From: Pseudomonas gingeri
GTDB taxonomy: Bacteria; Pseudomonadota; Gammaproteobacteria; Pseudomonadales; Pseudomonadaceae
Assembly (NCBI RefSeq): GCF_013385425.1
Contig: NZ_JACAQA010000022.1
Location: 62,001 to 126,000, forward strand
Length of the DNA stretch: 64,000 nucleotides
Reading direction: 5' to 3'
Shown: one piece after another, positions 33,513 through 46,746 of the stretch
How the letters are laid out: each line of letters opens with the position of its first letter
How positions within the stretch are numbered: position 1 is the first letter of the stretch
Notes under the pieces: model-generated
What the model was told of the DNA's origin: nothing
Database searches by the model: none
What the model saw: the letters and a program-made list of their open reading frames with translations, nothing else
Position numbers and translations under genes: made by a program

Positions 33513-36500
33513 ATGATGGATGCGTTCGACCTCCCCAGCACCCTGGCCCAGGCCCTTCAACGTCGCGCGGCGCAGACGCCGGAGCGGCTGGCCTTGCGTT
33601 TTCTCGCCGAGAACCAGGAGCAGGGCGCCGTGCTCAGTTACCGCGACCTGGACCTGCGGGCGCGGACCATTGCGGCAGCGTTGCAGACCCAGGCCGAGGT
33701 TGGGGACCGCGCGGTCCTGCTGTTTCCCAGCGGCCCGGATTACGTCGCGGCGTTCTTCGGTTGCCTCTACGCCGGGGTGATCGCGGTGCCGGCCTATCCG
33801 CCGGAATCCGCCCGTCGTCATCATCAGGAACGCCTGCTGTCGATTATTGCCGATGCCGAGCCACGCCTGGTCCTGACCCAGGAAGCCTTGCGCGAACCGC
33901 TGTTGCAGATGGCCGAGCTGTCCGCCGCGGATGCCCCGGGCCTGCTCTGTGTCGATCAGTTGGACAGCGCGCTGGCGGCTGACTGGAACCCGCCCGAGCT
34001 GCATGCCGACGGCATCGCCTTCCTGCAATACACCTCGGGTTCCACCGCGTTTCCCAAGGGCGTGCAGGTCAGCCATGGCAATCTGATGGCCAACGAACTA
34101 CTGATCCGTCGCGGTTTCGGTATCGATCTCAATCCTGATGACGTGATCGTCAGCTGGCTGCCGCTTTACCACGATATGGGCCTGATCGGCGGGCTGCTGC
34201 AACCGATTTTCAGCGGCGTGCCCTGTGTGCTGATGTCCCCGGCCTATTTCCTTGCTCGCCCATTGCGCTGGCTGGAAGCGATCAGCGAATACGGCGGCAC
34301 CATCAGCGGCGGCCCGGACTTCGCCTATCGGCTGTGCAGCGAGCGGGTCAGCGACAGCGCGCTGGCGCGCCTGGACCTGAGAAGCTGGCGGGTGGCCTAT
34401 TCCGGTTCCGAGCCGATTCGCCTCGACACCCTGGAGCGTTTCGCCGAGCAATTCGAGCCTTGCGGTTTCAGCGCCGATGCCTGGTTCGCCTCCTATGGCC
34501 TGGCGGAAGCCACCTTGTTCGTTGCCGGTGGCCAGCGTGGCCGGGGGATTCCCGCCCTGCGCCTGGACGATGCGGCCCTGGCGCAGAATCGCGCGCAACC
34601 GGGCGACGGCAACGCGGTGATGAGTTGCGGCACCGGCCAGCCCGGGCATGCCGTGCAGGTGGTCGAACCGAACACTCTGCACGTGTTGGCCGACAATCAG
34701 GTCGGTGAGGTCTGGGCCACCGGGCCGAGTATTGCCCGGGGTTACTGGCGCAATCCCGAAGCCTCGGCCAAGACCTTTGTCGAGCACGCCGGGGCGACCT
34801 GGCTACGCACCGGCGACCTGGGTTTCCTGCGCGACGGTGAGCTTTACATCACCGGGCGCCTGAAGGACATGCTGATCGTGCGCGGTCACAACCTGTATCC
34901 CCAGGACATCGAAAAGACCATCGAGCGGGAAGTGGAGGTGGTGCGCAAAGGCCGGGTCGCGGCGTTTGCGGTCACCGAACGGGGCGAGGAGGGCATCGGT
35001 ATCGCCGCCGAGATCAGCCGCAGCGTGCGCAAGATCCTGCCGCCAGAAGCCCTGATCAAGGCGATCCGCCAGGCGGTGGCCGAGGCGTATCAACAAGCGC
35101 CGAGCGTGGTGGTGCTGCTCAATCCCGGGGCTTTGCCGAAAACCTCCAGCGGCAAGTTGCAACGTTCGGCCTGCCGCAGCCGTCTGGCCGATGGCAGCCT
35201 CGACGCCTATGCGGTATTCCCGGATCGCTCGGTAGACGCGGAACCGGGTGTGGCGGCAGATAACGCCGGCGATGAACTGCAAGCCCTGATCGGCCGAATC
35301 TGGTCCGAGCTGTTGCAGGTGACGCAAGTCGCCAGCGACGACCATTTCTTCCTGTTGGGCGGCAACTCGATCCTGGCGACCCAGGTGGTGGCCCGCCTGC
35401 GCGAGGCGTTGGGTATCGAACTGAACCTGCGCCTGTTGTTCGAAGCGCCGACCCTCGGCGATTTCAGCGCACAAGTGGCGCGCGTGCAGCAGGACGGCGG
35501 CCTGGCCCTGGGCGCGATTGCCGTGCTGTCGCGAAACCAGGACCTGCCGCAATCCCTGGCCCAGAACCGCTTGTGGTTCCTCTGGCAACTGGACCCGCAG
35601 AGCAGCGCCTATACGATTCCCGGTGCCCTGCGCCTGCGCGGCGAGCTGGACGAAGCGGCGCTGCGCAGCAGCTTCCAGCAATTGATCGACCGCCACGAAT
35701 CCCTGCGCACGCGGTTCCTCGAACGCGACGGTCAGGCCCTGCAACGGATCGAGGCCAAGGCCACTTTCGAATTGCAATGCATCGACCTCGGTGACTTGCC
35801 CGCCGACGCCCGTGAAGCCCGCGCCCGGCAAATCCGCGAGGACGAAGCGCGCACTCGATTCGATCTGGAAAACGGCCCGTTGCTGTGGGTGACATTGGTG
35901 CGCCTGGACGACCAGGAACATCAGTTGCTGGTGACGATGCACCACATCATCGCCGACGGCTGGTCGCTGAATATCCTGATGGACGAGTTCGCCAGGCTTT
36001 ACGCCGCGGCAGCCCAAGGCCAGGTCGCGGAGCTGGCGCCACTGTCCTTGCAGTACGCCGACTACGCCGGCTGGCAGCGCCAATGGCTGGCCCAGGGCGA
36101 AGGCCAGCGGCAGCTGGATTACTGGAAAGCCCGCCTGGGCGGCGACGAACTGCCGACCCTGAGCCTGGCCACCGATCACCCGCGCTCGGCGCAAAAACGC
36201 CACAGCGCCGAACGCTTGACCCTGCGCCTGGACAAGACGCTGGGCGAGGCCGTGCGCCAGACCGCCCAGGCCTTCGAGTCGACGCCGTTCATGCTGTTGT
36301 TGTCGGTGTTCCAGGGCCTGCTGCACCGCTACAGCGGCCAGCAGGACATTCGCATCGGCGTGCCCGGCGCCAACCGTCCGCGCCTGGAAACCCAGGGGCT
36401 GATCGGCTTCTTTATCAACACCCTGGTGCTGCGGGTCGAGCTGGACGCGCGCCTGCCGTTCAGCGAACTGTTGGCCCGCACCCGCCAGGCCACCCTCGAA

Positions 36501-39500
36501 GCCCAGGCGAACCAGGACCTGCCGTTCGAACAACTGCTCGAAGCCTTTCCGCAGGCTCGCGAACAGGGTCTGTTCCAGGTCCTGTTCAACCACCAGCAAC
36601 GCGACCTCGGTGCCTTGCGCCGCTTGCCCGGCCTGCTGGCCGACGAGCTGCCCTGGCACAGTCGTGAAGCCAAGTTCGACCTGCAATTGCACAGCGAGGA
36701 AGATCGCGGCGGGCGCCTGAGCCTGTCCTTCGACTACGCCGACGAGTTGTTCGACGCGCCGACCATCGAGCGCCTGGCCGGACATTTCGTCAGCCTGCTG
36801 CGTGAAGTCTGCGCCCAACCGCAACGGGTTATTGCTGATGTGCAACTGCTGGATAACACCGAACAGGCACGGCAGATCGAATGGGGCGCGGCGGCCTGTG
36901 CCCCGGCCCGGCAATGGTTGCCGGAACTGCTGGAGCAACAGGCCCGACTGACCCCGGAACGCATCGCCCTGCAATGGGAGGGCGGCAGTCTCGACTTCGC
37001 CAGCCTGCACACCCAGGCCAATCGCCTGGCCCACTACCTGCGGGACAAGGGCGTCGGCCCGGACGTGCGGGTGGCCATCGCCGTCGAGCGCTCGCCGCAA
37101 CTGCTGATCGGCCTGCTCGCCATTATCAAGGCCGGCGGCGCCTATGTGCCGCTGGACCCGGACTACCCGGCCGAGCGCCTGGCCTACATGCTCGCCGACA
37201 GCGGCGTCGAACTGCTGCTGACCCAGAGTCATCTGCTCGACAGCTTGCCGGTGGCCCCCGGGGTCAGCGCCATCGCCCTCGACCTGCTCAAGCTCGACAC
37301 CTGGCCGAGCCAGGCACCGGGCCTGCACCTTGAAGGCGATCACCTCGCCTATGTGATCTACACCTCCGGCTCCACCGGCCAGCCCAAGGGCGTCGGCAAC
37401 ACCCACGCGGCCCTGGCCGAGCGCCTGCAATGGATGCAGGCGACCTACGCGCTGGATGACAGCGATGTGTTGATGCAGAAGGCCCCGATCAGCTTCGACG
37501 TGTCGGTCTGGGAATGCTTCTGGCCGCTGATCAGCGGCTGCCGCCTGGTGCTCGCCGGCCCTGGCGAACACCGTGACCCCCAGCGTATCGCGCAATTGGT
37601 GCAGACCTACGGCGTGACCACGCTGCATTTCGTCCCGGCGCTGCTGCAACTCTTCGTTCATGAGCCGCAGGTGCCCGCTTGCGGCAGTTTGCGGCGGCTG
37701 TTTTCCGGTGGCGAAGCCTTGCCCGCCGAGCTGCGCGACCGGACCCTGGAGGCTTTGCCGAATGTGCGTTTGCACAACCGCTACGGCCCGACCGAAACCG
37801 CGATCAACGTGACCCACTGGCACTGCCAGGTCACGGACGGCGAGCGTTCGCCCATCGGCCGGCCGCTGGACAATGTGATTGCCCGGGTTCTCGATACCGA
37901 CCTCAACCCACTGCCCGCCGGTGTGCCCGGGGAGCTGTGCATCGGCGGTATCGGCCTGGCCCGGGGTTACCTGGGACAGCCGGGGCTGACGGCCGAGCGT
38001 TTTGTCGCCGACCCGCTGGGAGAGGCGGGCGCGCGTCTGTACCGTACCGGCGACCGGGTGCGCTGGAATGCCGAGGGCGTGCTGGAATACCTCGGCCGTC
38101 TCGACCAGCAGGTCAAGCTGCGTGGCTTCCGTCTGGAACCGCAGGAAATCGAAGGGCGGCTGCTGGCCCAAGAAGAGGTGGCCCAGGCTGTGGTACTGGT
38201 ACGCGAAACCGCGGCCGGTGCGCAGTTGATCGGCTACTACACCAGCCCCGCCAGCGCCGAGTCCGAAGCGCAGCAGAGTGAACGTCTCAAGAGCGTACTG
38301 GCCGCCGAGCTGCCGGACTATATGGTGCCCTCGCAACTGGTGCGCCTCGACGCCATGCCCCTGAGCCCCAGCGGCAAGCTGGATCGCCAGGCCTTGCCGG
38401 AACCGCAATGGCAGGTGCGCGAGCACCTTGAGCCGCAAAGTGCGCTGGAGCAGCAGATCGCCGCGATCTGGCGCGAAGTGCTCGGCCAGCCGCGTATCGG
38501 CCTGCGGGACGACTTCTTTGCTCTCGGCGGCCATTCGTTGTTGGCCACCCGGATCATTTCCCGCACCCGCCAGGCCTGCGATGTCGAGCTGCCGCTACGG
38601 GTGCTGTTCGAAGCCAGCGAACTGGGGGCCTTTGCCGAACAGATCCGGCTGATCCAGGGGGCCGGTCGGCGTAATCCGCAAACCGCGATCCAGCCGGTCG
38701 ACCGAAGCCGGCCGGTGCCCTTGTCCTATTCCCAGCAGCGCATGTGGTTCCTCTGGCAGATGGAACCGGACAGCCCGGCCTACAACGTTGGCGGCATGGC
38801 GCGCTTCAGTGGTGTGTTCGACCTGGCCAGTTTCGAGGCGGCGTTGCAGGCGTTGATCCTGCGCCACGAAACCCTGCGCACCACCTTCCCGAGCGTGGAT
38901 GGCGTGGCCTGTCAGCGGGTTGCCGCCGAGACCGGTCTGAGTCTGGCCCTGAAGGACTTCTCCGCCTTCGACCCCGTCACCCGCGAGCAGCGTCTGCGGC
39001 AACTGGCGGACAGCGAGGCGCACCAGCCATTCGACCTGGAAACCGGACCCTTGCTGCGCGCCTGCCTGGTCAAGGCCGGGGAACAGGAGCATTACTTCGT
39101 CCTGACCCTGCACCATATCGTCACCGAAGGCTGGGCGATGGATATCTTCGCCCGGGAACTGAGCGCGCTCTATGAAGCCTTTGTCGAAGGTTGCGAATCG
39201 CCGTTGGCGCCGCTGGCCGTGCAATACCTGGACTACAGCGCCTGGCAGCGCGAATGGCTGGAATCCGGCGAGCGCCAGCGCCAGCTGGATTACTGGACCG
39301 CGCAACTGGGCAACGAACACCCGTTGCTCGAACTGCCCGGCGACCGTCCGCGGCCGCCGGTGCAAAGCCACCATGGCGAGCTCTACCGCTTCGACCTCGA
39401 CGATGCCCTGGCCACGCGGGTTCGTACCTTCAATGCCGAGCACGGCCTGACCCTGTTCATGACCATGACCGCCGCCCTGGCCGTGCTGCTCTATCGCTAC

Positions 39501-42500
39501 AGCGGCCAGGGCGACCTGCGCATCGGCGCACCGGTGGCCAACCGGATCCGCCCGGAAAGCGAAGGCCTGATCGGTGCCTTCCTCAATACCCAGGTGCTGC
39601 GTTGCCAGCTCGACGGCCAGATGCGCGTCGGCGAGCTGTTCGAGCAGGTCCGGCATACCGTGATCGAAGGCCAGTCCCATCAGGACCTGCCGTTCGATCA
39701 ACTGGTCGAGGCCCTGCAACCGCCCCGCAGCGCGGCCTACAACCCGCTGTTCCAGGTGATGTGCAATGTGCAGCGCTGGGAGTTCCAGCAAAGCCGGCGC
39801 CTGGGCCAGATGACCGTGGAATACCTGGTCAACGATGCGCGGGCGACCAAGTTCGACCTCAACCTGGAAGTCACCGACCTCGACCAGCGCCTGGGTTGCT
39901 GCCTGACCTACAGCACCGACCTGTTCGACGAGCCCCGTATCGCCCGCATGGCCGGCCATTGGCGCAACCTGCTGCGGGCCTTGTTGGACGATCCGCAACA
40001 ACGCCTCTGCGAGCTGCCGCTGTTGCAGGCCGACGAGCAACAGGCATTGCGCGACAGCCTGGGCCTCGAGGCCGGCGAACAGCGCCTGGACCAGTGTATC
40101 CAGAGCCTGTTCGGCCAACAGGTCCTGGCCCGGCCGGACGCACCGGCCTTGACCTTCGCCGGCCAGACCCTGAGCTACGGCGAACTCGACCGTCGCGCCA
40201 ATCGCCTGGCCTGGCGCCTGCGCGAGCAGGGCGTCGGCCCGCAGGTGCGGGTCGGCCTGGCGCTGGAGCGCTCGCTGGACCTGGTGGTTGGTCTGCTGGC
40301 GATTCTCAAGGCCGGCGGCGCCTATGTGCCGCTGGACCCGGAATACCCGCTGGACCGCCTGCATTACATGATTGAAGACAGCGGCGTCGGTTTGCTGCTG
40401 AGCCACACAGCGCTGCTCGACGCCCTCGGGCCACTGCCGACCGGTGTGGCGAGCTGGTGCCTGGAGCAAGACGCTCCGGCCCTGGCCGACTATCCCGCCA
40501 CCGAGCTGCCGTTTATCAATCTGCCGCAGCACCAGGCGTACCTGATCTACACCTCCGGCTCCACCGGCAAACCCAAGGGCGTGGTGGTGTCCCACGGCGA
40601 AATCGCCATGCATTGCCAGGCGGTGATCCGGCGTTTCGAGATGCGTCCCGACGATTGTGAACTGCATTTCTATTCGATCAACTTCGATGCCGCCACCGAA
40701 CGCCTGCTGGTGCCGTTGCTCAGCGGTGCCCGAGTGGTACTGCGGGCCCAGGGACAATGGGATGCCGAGCAGATCTGCCAGTTGATTGATGAGCAGCGGG
40801 TCAATGTTCTTGGCTTTACCCCCAGCTACGGCAGCCAGTTGGCCCAATGGCTGGCGACCCAGGAGCGGACCTTGCCGGTGCGCCTGTGCATCACCGGCGG
40901 CGAAGCCCTGACCGGCGAGCACCTGCAGCGGATTCGCGCGGCCTTCAAGCCCCGGCTGTTCTTCAACGCCTACGGCCCGACGGAAACCGTGGTCATGCCC
41001 CTGGCCAGTCTCGCTCCCGAGCAGTTGGAGGAGGGTGCCGCCAGCGTGCCGATTGGCCGCGTGGTCGGGGCGCGTGTGGCGTTTATCCTCGATGAGGACC
41101 TGGCATTGCTGCCACAAGGCGCTACCGGTGAGCTGTATGTCGGCGGCGCGGGCCTGGCCCAGGGTTACCATGCGCGTCCCGGCATGACCGCCGAGCGTTT
41201 TGTCGCCGATCCGTTCTCGGCCGATGGCGGACGCCTGTACCGCACCGGTGACCGGGTCCGGCAGCTGGCCGACGGCCAGGTCGAGTACCTGGGCCGGGTC
41301 GACCATCAGGTGAAGATTCGCGGTTTCCGCATCGAACTGGGGGAAATCGAAAACCGTCTGCTGGAACATCCGGCGATTCGCGAGGCGGTGGTCCTCGCCC
41401 TGGAAATCCCGGGCGGCCGGCAACTGGCGGCGTATCTGACCAGCGACGTGGTCGAGCAGGGCGAGACCGAACAGGCTGCCTTGCGTGAAGCCCTCAAACT
41501 GCATCTCAAGCGCCAACTGCCGGACTATATGGTCCCCGCGTACCTGATCCTGCTGGAACAGATGCCGCTGACCGGCAACGGCAAACTGGATCGCCGCGCC
41601 TTGCCGGCACCGGACCCGGAGCTCAACCGCCAGCACTATGTGGCGCCAGGCAACGAACTGGAGCAGTCCCTGGCGGCTATCTGGAGCGAAGTGCTGAACC
41701 TCTCGCCAGTGGGCCTGCACGATAACTTCTTCGAACTGGGCGGCGACTCGATCCTGTCGATCCAGGTGGTCAGCCGGGCGCGGGCGCAGGGGATTCATTT
41801 CAGCCCCCGCGACCTGTTCCAGCACCAGACCGTACAAAGCCTGGCGGCGGTGGCCACCCGCAGCGAGCGGATCGTCGCCGAACAAGGCCTGCTCAGCGGC
41901 GCCTCGGGCCTGACACCGATCCAGCACTGGTTCTTCGACAATGAAATTGCCGAACGCCAGCACTGGAACCAGGCGGTCTTGCTGGCGCCGACCCGTGTCC
42001 TCGAACCCCATGCCCTGGAACAGGCGCTGTTGATCCTGCTGGAGCACCATGACGCGTTGCGCTTGAGCTTTACCCGCCCCCACGGCCAATGGCTGGCGGA
42101 GTACGCGGTACCAAAGGACGTCAGTGTGTTGCAGCAGGTCCGCGTCATGGATTGGGCGCAGTGCACCGAGCTGTACACCGAAGCCCAGCGCAGCCTCGAC
42201 CTGCAACAGGGACCGCTGCTGCGGGCCTTGCTGGTGGACGGGCCGCAGGGTGAACAGCGCCTGCTGCTGGCGATTCATCACCTGGTGGTGGATGGCGTTT
42301 CCTGGCGCATCCTGCTGGACGATCTGCAAACGGCGTATGCCCAATTGATCGAAGGCCAGGCTTTGCAACTGCCGATCAAGACCAGTGCCTTGCGCGACTG
42401 GGCGGTGCGCTTGCGGGCCTATGCCGGCAGTGAATCGCTACGCGAAGAGATGACCCTCTGGCAGGCGCAACTGGCTGGACCTGCGACCGAACTGCCGGGC

Positions 42501-45500
42501 ACGAACCGCCAGGGCGGGTTGCAGAACCGTCATGGGCAAACCCTCAGCGTGCACCTGCCGGCGGCGCGCACCCGGGCCTTGTTGCAACAGGCTCCGGCGG
42601 CCTATCGCACCCAGGTCAACGACCTGCTGCTGACCGCCTTGGCGCGGGTGATCTGCCGCTGGACCGGCAGCGACTCGGCGCTGATCCAGCTCGAAGGCCA
42701 TGGCCGCGAAACCCTGTTCGACGAAATCGACCTGACCCGCAGCGTGGGCTGGTTCACCAGTGCCTACCCGGTGCGCCTGACCCCGTGCCTGATCGAAGAT
42801 GCCTCTGGGCAGGGCGCCTCGATCAAGGCAATCAAGGAGCAATTGCGCGGCGTGCCGCACAAGGGCCTGGGTTATGGCGTGCTGCGTTATCTGGCCGATC
42901 CGGCGCATCGCGCGGCGATGGCGGCTTTGCCGCAGGCGGCGATCACCTTCAACTACCTGGGGCAGTTCGACCAGAGCTTTGGCGACGAGGCGCTGTTCCG
43001 GCCGCTGGACGAATCGGTGGGGCAAGCCCATTCGCCTGAGGCACCGCTGCCCAACGAGTTGAGTATCGACAGCCAGGTGTATGGCGGTGAGCTGGTCCTG
43101 CGCTGGACCTTCAGCCGCGAACGCCTCGCCCCACAGACCGTCGCCGAGCTGGCCCAGGCCTACCTGGGCGAACTGGACAGCCTGATCGAACATTGCCTGA
43201 AAGACGGCAACGGCGGCCTGACCCCATCGGACTTCCCCCTGGCGCGCCTGACCCAGCCGCAGCTCGATGCGCTGCCGGTGCCGGCCGCGCGGATCGAGGA
43301 CGTCTACCCGCTGACGCCGATGCAGGAAGGCCTGCTACTGCACACCTTGCTGGAACCGGGCACCGGCCTCTATTACATGCAGGACCGCTACCGCATCGAC
43401 AGCGAACTGGACCCGCGGCGCTTCGCCGAGGCCTGGCAGCAGGTGATCGCCCGTCACGAAGCCCTGCGCGCGTCCTTCTGCTGGAACGTCGGCGAGGAGA
43501 TGTTGCAGGTTATCCACAAGCCGGGCAGCATGCCTTTCGAATACCTGGACTGGAGCCTTGAAGCCGAGGCCGGCCATGAGCCGCGTCTGCAAGCCTTGCT
43601 CGAAAGCGAGCGCGAAGCCGGTTTCGATCTGCTCCGTGAGGCGCCGTTCCACCTGCGCCTGATCAAGGTCGGCGCGGCGCGCTACTGGTTCATGATGAGC
43701 AACCACCATATCCTCATCGATGCCTGGTGCCGCTCGCTGCTGATGGACGATTTCTTTGAAATCTACATGGCCATGGGCGAGGGCCGTGAGGCGCAACTGG
43801 TGCAGCCGCCGCGCTACCGCGACTATATCGGCTGGCTGCAACGCCAGGACCTGGTGCAGGCCCGGCAGTGGTGGAAACACAACCTGCAAGGTTTCGAGCG
43901 GGCCACCCATATTCCGAGTGACCGGCCGTTCCTGCGCGAGCATGCGGGGGCTACTGGCGGGATGCGGGTAGGGGATTGCCATACCCGTCTCGATGTCCGC
44001 GATGGCGCACGTCTGCGGGAGTTGGCCCAGCAGCATCAGCTGACCGTGAACACCTTTGCCCAGGCGGCCTGGGCTTTGGTCCTGCGTCGTTTCAGCGGTG
44101 ATCGCGACGTGCTGTTCGGTGTGACCGTGGCCGGTCGTCCGGTGGATATGCCGCAGATGCAACGCACCGTCGGCCTGTTTATCAACAGCATCGCGCTGCG
44201 GGTGAAACTGCCCCGGGACGGCGTGACCTGCCGTGTGCGTGATTGGTTGAGCGGCTTGCTGGCGCACAATATGGAACTGCGCGAGTACGAATACCTGCCG
44301 TTGGTGAATATCCAGGAACACAGCGAGCTGCCCAAGGGCCAGCCGTTGTTCGACAGCCTGTTCGTGTTCGAGAACGCCCCGGTGCAGGTCTCGGTACTCG
44401 ACCATGCGCAGAGCTTCAATGCCACTTCGGATTCGGGTCGGACCCACACCAACTTCCCGCTGACGGCGGTCTGTTATCCGGGCGATGACCTCGGGCTGCA
44501 CCTGTCCTACGACCGGCGTTATTTCGAGGAGGCCAGCATCGAGCGTCTGCTCGGTGAGTTCAAGCGCCTGTTGCTGGCCTTGATGGACGGTTTGCACGGC
44601 GATATGGCCGATTTGCCGCTGCTGGCTGAAGAGGAGCGGGAATTTCTGTTGCACGACTGCAACCAGAGCGAACGGGCTTATCCGTTGGAGCAGAGTTATG
44701 TGGCGCTGTTCGAGGCGCGGGTCGAGGAACATCCGCAACGGATCGTGGCGAGCTGCCGGGATCAACAGCAAAGTTACGAGCAACTGAACCTGGCGGCCAA
44801 CCGACTGGGCCATGCACTGGTTCAAGCCGGTGTCGGTCTCGATCAGCCCGTGGCGCTGCTGGCCGAACGGGGTCTGGAACTGCTGGGCATGATCGTCGGC
44901 AGCTTCAAGGCCGGCGCCGGCTACCTGCCGCTGGACCCGGGCTTGCCGGGCCAGCGCCTGAGCCGGATTGTCGAATTGAGCCGCACGCCGTTGCTGGTCT
45001 GCACCCGGGATTGCCTGGAGCGGGCGCGGGCCTTGCTGGCGGAGTTCGCCGAGCCGCTGCGACCGAAGCTGCTGGTCTGGGAAGACGTCCAGGAAGGGGG
45101 ATATGCGTCGTCCAACCCGGGTATCCACAGCGCCCCGGATAATCTGGCCTACGTGATCTACACCTCCGGCTCCACCGGCCTGCCCAAGGGCGTGATGGTG
45201 GAGCAGCGCGGCATGCTCAACAACCAGTTGAGCAAGGTGCCGTACCTGCAACTGAGCGAGGCGGATGTGATTGCCCAGACGGCGTCGCAAAGCTTCGATA
45301 TCTCGGTCTGGCAGTTCCTGGCGGCGCCGTTGTTCGGCGCTCAGGTAGCTATCGTGCCGAATGCCCTGGCCCATGATCCGCAAGCTTTGCTGGAGCATGT
45401 CCGGGAGCAGGGCATCAGTGTGCTGGAAAGCGTGCCGTCGCTGATCCAGGGCATGCTCGCCCTCGACCCGGTCAGCCTTGACGGCCTGCGCTGGTTGCTG

Positions 45501-46538
45501 CCGACCGGCGAGGCGATGCCGCCCGAGCTGGCCCATCAGTGGTTGCAACGCTATCCACAGGTCGGGTTGGTGAATGCCTATGGTCCAGCCGAGTGCTCGG
45601 ATGATGTGGCGTTTTTCCGGGTCGACGAGGCCTCGACGCGGGGCAGCTACCTGCCGATCGGCCTGCCGACCGACAACAACCGTCTGTACCTGCTCGACGG
45701 TGCCGATGAACTGGTGCCGCCGGGGGCGGTGGGCGAGTTGTGCGTGGCCGGGATCGGGGTCGGTCGCGGTTATATCAGCGATCCGTTGCGCACCGCGCAG
45801 GTGTTTGTGCCGCATCCATTCGGTGGGCCGGGTGAGCGCTTGTATCGTACCGGCGACCTGGCACGGCGCCGTGTCGATGGGGTGCTGGAGTATGTCGGGC
45901 GGATCGACCATCAGGTGAAGATCCGCGGTTATCGGATCGAACTGGGGGAAATCGAGGCGCGCCTGCATGAACAGCCGGAGGTCCGCGAGGCGGCGGTCGG
46001 GGTTCAGGAGGGGGTCAACGGCAAGCACCTGGTGGGTTACCTGGTGGCGACGGATTCGGCCCTGGGTGTGAACGAACGACTGGAGCGGATCCGCCAGCGC
46101 CTGCGGGCCGAGTTGCCGGAGTACATGGTGCCGTTGCACTGGTTGTGGCTGGACGCGCTGCCGTTGAACGCCAATGGCAAGCTTGATCGCAAGGCCTTGC
46201 CGGTCCTGGAGATCGGCCAGTTGGCCAGCCAGGACTATCTGGCGCCGCGCAATGAACTGGAGCAGATTCTGGCCGGGGTCTGGGCCGAAGTGCTGAAGGT
46301 CGAGCAGGTCGGTGTACGCGACAACTTCTTCGAACTGGGCGGGCATTCGTTGCTGGCCACGCAGATCGCTTCACGGGTGCAGAAGGTCCTGCAGCGCAAT
46401 GTGCCGCTGCGGGCGATGTTCGAGTGCGGCACGGTGGAGGCGTTGGCGGCGTATATCGACGGGCTGGAAGCCAATGGGATCAGCGAGGATAAGGTTGATC
46501 GCCTGAGCGACCTGATGGCGGAGCTGGAGGGGTTGTGA
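33513..46538 (+). CDS. pvdL: Pyoverdine chromophore NRPS PvdL (4341 aa, four modules)
   Basis: The start is the ATG at 33513, with AGGA 5 bases upstream. Domain order by motifs: acyl-CoA-ligase-like domain 1-590 ([10 protein letters not shown] about 171); carrier T1 (S619); C1 (HHIIADG 810-816); A2 about 1130-1620; T2 (S1675); C2 (HHIVTEG 1867-1873); A3 about 2190-2690; T3 (S2746, GGDS); epimerase (HHLVVDG 2922-2928); C3 (HHILIDAW 3398-3405); A4 about 3720-4210; T4 (S4279). There is no thioesterase, so the chain passes to the next NRPS. The order equals P. aeruginosa PvdL, which loads a fatty acid, then L-Glu, D-Tyr and L-Dab to make the chromophore precursor. The A4 pocket residues read by eye as D, I, W, E, L, T, A, D agree with the Dab code I remember. 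Substrates for A2 and A3 are inferred by collinearity. Confidence 0.97.
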   Translation: MMDAFDLPSTLAQALQRRAAQTPERLALRFLAENQEQGAVLSYRDLDLRARTIAAALQTQAEVGDRAVLLFPSGPDYVAAFFGCLYAGVIAVPAYPPESARRHHQERLLSIIADAEPRLVLTQEALREPLLQMAELSAADAPGLLCVDQLDSALAADWNPPELHADGIAFLQYTSGSTAFPKGVQVSHGNLMANELLIRRGFGIDLNPDDVIVSWLPLYHDMGLIGGLLQPIFSGVPCVLMSPAYFLARPLRWLEAISEYGGTISGGPDFAYRLCSERVSDSALARLDLRSWRVAYSGSEPIRLDTLERFAEQFEPCGFSADAWFASYGLAEATLFVAGGQRGRGIPALRLDDAALAQNRAQPGDGNAVMSCGTGQPGHAVQVVEPNTLHVLADNQVGEVWATGPSIARGYWRNPEASAKTFVEHAGATWLRTGDLGFLRDGELYITGRLKDMLIVRGHNLYPQDIEKTIEREVEVVRKGRVAAFAVTERGEEGIGIAAEISRSVRKILPPEALIKAIRQAVAEAYQQAPSVVVLLNPGALPKTSSGKLQRSACRSRLADGSLDAYAVFPDRSVDAEPGVAADNAGDELQALIGRIWSELLQVTQVASDDHFFLLGGNSILATQVVARLREALGIELNLRLLFEAPTLGDFSAQVARVQQDGGLALGAIAVLSRNQDLPQSLAQNRLWFLWQLDPQSSAYTIPGALRLRGELDEAALRSSFQQLIDRHESLRTRFLERDGQALQRIEAKATFELQCIDLGDLPADAREARARQIREDEARTRFDLENGPLLWVTLVRLDDQEHQLLVTMHHIIADGWSLNILMDEFARLYAAAAQGQVAELAPLSLQYADYAGWQRQWLAQGEGQRQLDYWKARLGGDELPTLSLATDHPRSAQKRHSAERLTLRLDKTLGEAVRQTAQAFESTPFMLLLSVFQGLLHRYSGQQDIRIGVPGANRPRLETQGLIGFFINTLVLRVELDARLPFSELLARTRQATLEAQANQDLPFEQLLEAFPQAREQGLFQVLFNHQQRDLGALRRLPGLLADELPWHSREAKFDLQLHSEEDRGGRLSLSFDYADELFDAPTIERLAGHFVSLLREVCAQPQRVIADVQLLDNTEQARQIEWGAAACAPARQWLPELLEQQARLTPERIALQWEGGSLDFASLHTQANRLAHYLRDKGVGPDVRVAIAVERSPQLLIGLLAIIKAGGAYVPLDPDYPAERLAYMLADSGVELLLTQSHLLDSLPVAPGVSAIALDLLKLDTWPSQAPGLHLEGDHLAYVIYTSGSTGQPKGVGNTHAALAERLQWMQATYALDDSDVLMQKAPISFDVSVWECFWPLISGCRLVLAGPGEHRDPQRIAQLVQTYGVTTLHFVPALLQLFVHEPQVPACGSLRRLFSGGEALPAELRDRTLEALPNVRLHNRYGPTETAINVTHWHCQVTDGERSPIGRPLDNVIARVLDTDLNPLPAGVPGELCIGGIGLARGYLGQPGLTAERFVADPLGEAGARLYRTGDRVRWNAEGVLEYLGRLDQQVKLRGFRLEPQEIEGRLLAQEEVAQAVVLVRETAAGAQLIGYYTSPASAESEAQQSERLKSVLAAELPDYMVPSQLVRLDAMPLSPSGKLDRQALPEPQWQVREHLEPQSALEQQIAAIWREVLGQPRIGLRDDFFALGGHSLLATRIISRTRQACDVELPLRVLFEASELGAFAEQIRLIQGAGRRNPQTAIQPVDRSRPVPLSYSQQRMWFLWQMEPDSPAYNVGGMARFSGVFDLASFEAALQALILRHETLRTTFPSVDGVACQRVAAETGLSLALKDFSAFDPVTREQRLRQLADSEAHQPFDLETGPLLRACLVKAGEQEHYFVLTLHHIVTEGWAMDIFARELSALYEAFVEGCESPLAPLAVQYLDYSAWQREWLESGERQRQLDYWTAQLGNEHPLLELPGDRPRPPVQSHHGELYRFDLDDALATRVRTFNAEHGLTLFMTMTAALAVLLYRYSGQGDLRIGAPVANRIRPESEGLIGAFLNTQVLRCQLDGQMRVGELFEQVRHTVIEGQSHQDLPFDQLVEALQPPRSAAYNPLFQVMCNVQRWEFQQSRRLGQMTVEYLVNDARATKFDLNLEVTDLDQRLGCCLTYSTDLFDEPRIARMAGHWRNLLRALLDDPQQRLCELPLLQADEQQALRDSLGLEAGEQRLDQCIQSLFGQQVLARPDAPALTFAGQTLSYGELDRRANRLAWRLREQGVGPQVRVGLALERSLDLVVGLLAILKAGGAYVPLDPEYPLDRLHYMIEDSGVGLLLSHTALLDALGPLPTGVASWCLEQDAPALADYPATELPFINLPQHQAYLIYTSGSTGKPKGVVVSHGEIAMHCQAVIRRFEMRPDDCELHFYSINFDAATERLLVPLLSGARVVLRAQGQWDAEQICQLIDEQRVNVLGFTPSYGSQLAQWLATQERTLPVRLCITGGEALTGEHLQRIRAAFKPRLFFNAYGPTETVVMPLASLAPEQLEEGAASVPIGRVVGARVAFILDEDLALLPQGATGELYVGGAGLAQGYHARPGMTAERFVADPFSADGGRLYRTGDRVRQLADGQVEYLGRVDHQVKIRGFRIELGEIENRLLEHPAIREAVVLALEIPGGRQLAAYLTSDVVEQGETEQAALREALKLHLKRQLPDYMVPAYLILLEQMPLTGNGKLDRRALPAPDPELNRQHYVAPGNELEQSLAAIWSEVLNLSPVGLHDNFFELGGDSILSIQVVSRARAQGIHFSPRDLFQHQTVQSLAAVATRSERIVAEQGLLSGASGLTPIQHWFFDNEIAERQHWNQAVLLAPTRVLEPHALEQALLILLEHHDALRLSFTRPHGQWLAEYAVPKDVSVLQQVRVMDWAQCTELYTEAQRSLDLQQGPLLRALLVDGPQGEQRLLLAIHHLVVDGVSWRILLDDLQTAYAQLIEGQALQLPIKTSALRDWAVRLRAYAGSESLREEMTLWQAQLAGPATELPGTNRQGGLQNRHGQTLSVHLPAARTRALLQQAPAAYRTQVNDLLLTALARVICRWTGSDSALIQLEGHGRETLFDEIDLTRSVGWFTSAYPVRLTPCLIEDASGQGASIKAIKEQLRGVPHKGLGYGVLRYLADPAHRAAMAALPQAAITFNYLGQFDQSFGDEALFRPLDESVGQAHSPEAPLPNELSIDSQVYGGELVLRWTFSRERLAPQTVAELAQAYLGELDSLIEHCLKDGNGGLTPSDFPLARLTQPQLDALPVPAARIEDVYPLTPMQEGLLLHTLLEPGTGLYYMQDRYRIDSELDPRRFAEAWQQVIARHEALRASFCWNVGEEMLQVIHKPGSMPFEYLDWSLEAEAGHEPRLQALLESEREAGFDLLREAPFHLRLIKVGAARYWFMMSNHHILIDAWCRSLLMDDFFEIYMAMGEGREAQLVQPPRYRDYIGWLQRQDLVQARQWWKHNLQGFERATHIPSDRPFLREHAGATGGMRVGDCHTRLDVRDGARLRELAQQHQLTVNTFAQAAWALVLRRFSGDRDVLFGVTVAGRPVDMPQMQRTVGLFINSIALRVKLPRDGVTCRVRDWLSGLLAHNMELREYEYLPLVNIQEHSELPKGQPLFDSLFVFENAPVQVSVLDHAQSFNATSDSGRTHTNFPLTAVCYPGDDLGLHLSYDRRYFEEASIERLLGEFKRLLLALMDGLHGDMADLPLLAEEEREFLLHDCNQSERAYPLEQSYVALFEARVEEHPQRIVASCRDQQQSYEQLNLAANRLGHALVQAGVGLDQPVALLAERGLELLGMIVGSFKAGAGYLPLDPGLPGQRLSRIVELSRTPLLVCTRDCLERARALLAEFAEPLRPKLLVWEDVQEGGYASSNPGIHSAPDNLAYVIYTSGSTGLPKGVMVEQRGMLNNQLSKVPYLQLSEADVIAQTASQSFDISVWQFLAAPLFGAQVAIVPNALAHDPQALLEHVREQGISVLESVPSLIQGMLALDPVSLDGLRWLLPTGEAMPPELAHQWLQRYPQVGLVNAYGPAECSDDVAFFRVDEASTRGSYLPIGLPTDNNRLYLLDGADELVPPGAVGELCVAGIGVGRGYISDPLRTAQVFVPHPFGGPGERLYRTGDLARRRVDGVLEYVGRIDHQVKIRGYRIELGEIEARLHEQPEVREAAVGVQEGVNGKHLVGYLVATDSALGVNERLERIRQRLRAELPEYMVPLHWLWLDALPLNANGKLDRKALPVLEIGQLASQDYLAPRNELEQILAGVWAEVLKVEQVGVRDNFFELGGHSLLATQIASRVQKVLQRNVPLRAMFECGTVEALAAYIDGLEANGISEDKVDRLSDLMAELEGL

Positions 46539-46608
46539 AGGGCGTGGGGTCATGAAGGCCCCGCGAAATCTTGATCGTTAACCCGTAGCCGCGGCCAATG
46601 CGGTCATT

Positions 46609-46692
46609 TGTAGGAGCCGGCTTGCTGGCGATGGCGTCCCTGAGAACGATGCAGGGTTCAAGGGCCCCATCGCCAGCAAGCCGGCTCCTACA
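46609..46692. repeat. REP-type inverted repeat after pvdL
   Basis: Two perfectly complementary 26-base arms lie at 46609-46634 and 46667-46692. Their core GTAGGAGCCGGCTTGCTGGC is a very common P. fluorescens-group REP. It lies between the convergent ends of pvdL and dsbG, where it may also end transcription or protect the mRNA 3' ends. Confidence 0.92.
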
Positions 46693-46720
46693 GGATCGTG
46701 TTTCAGCGTAACAATAGCGT

Positions 46721-46738
46721 CAGGCACCTTGGTGCCTG
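46721..46738 (-). terminator. Hairpin after dsbG, possible terminator
   Basis: CAGGCACC and GGTGCCTG form a perfect 8-base stem with a 2-base centre, 9 bases beyond the dsbG stop codon. No U-tract follows on the minus strand, so intrinsic termination is uncertain. Confidence 0.45.
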
Positions 46739-46746
46739 TGGATGAA

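Noticed and set aside
34803-38534. 1243-codon open frame antisense to pvdL
   Set aside because: It mirrors the codon bias of the NRPS gene. There is no ribosome binding site and no domain.
38595-46346. Further antisense frames of 1257 and 1003 codons under pvdL
   Set aside because: The reason is the same as for the other pvdL shadow. The protein sequence is low in order and repeats with the modules.
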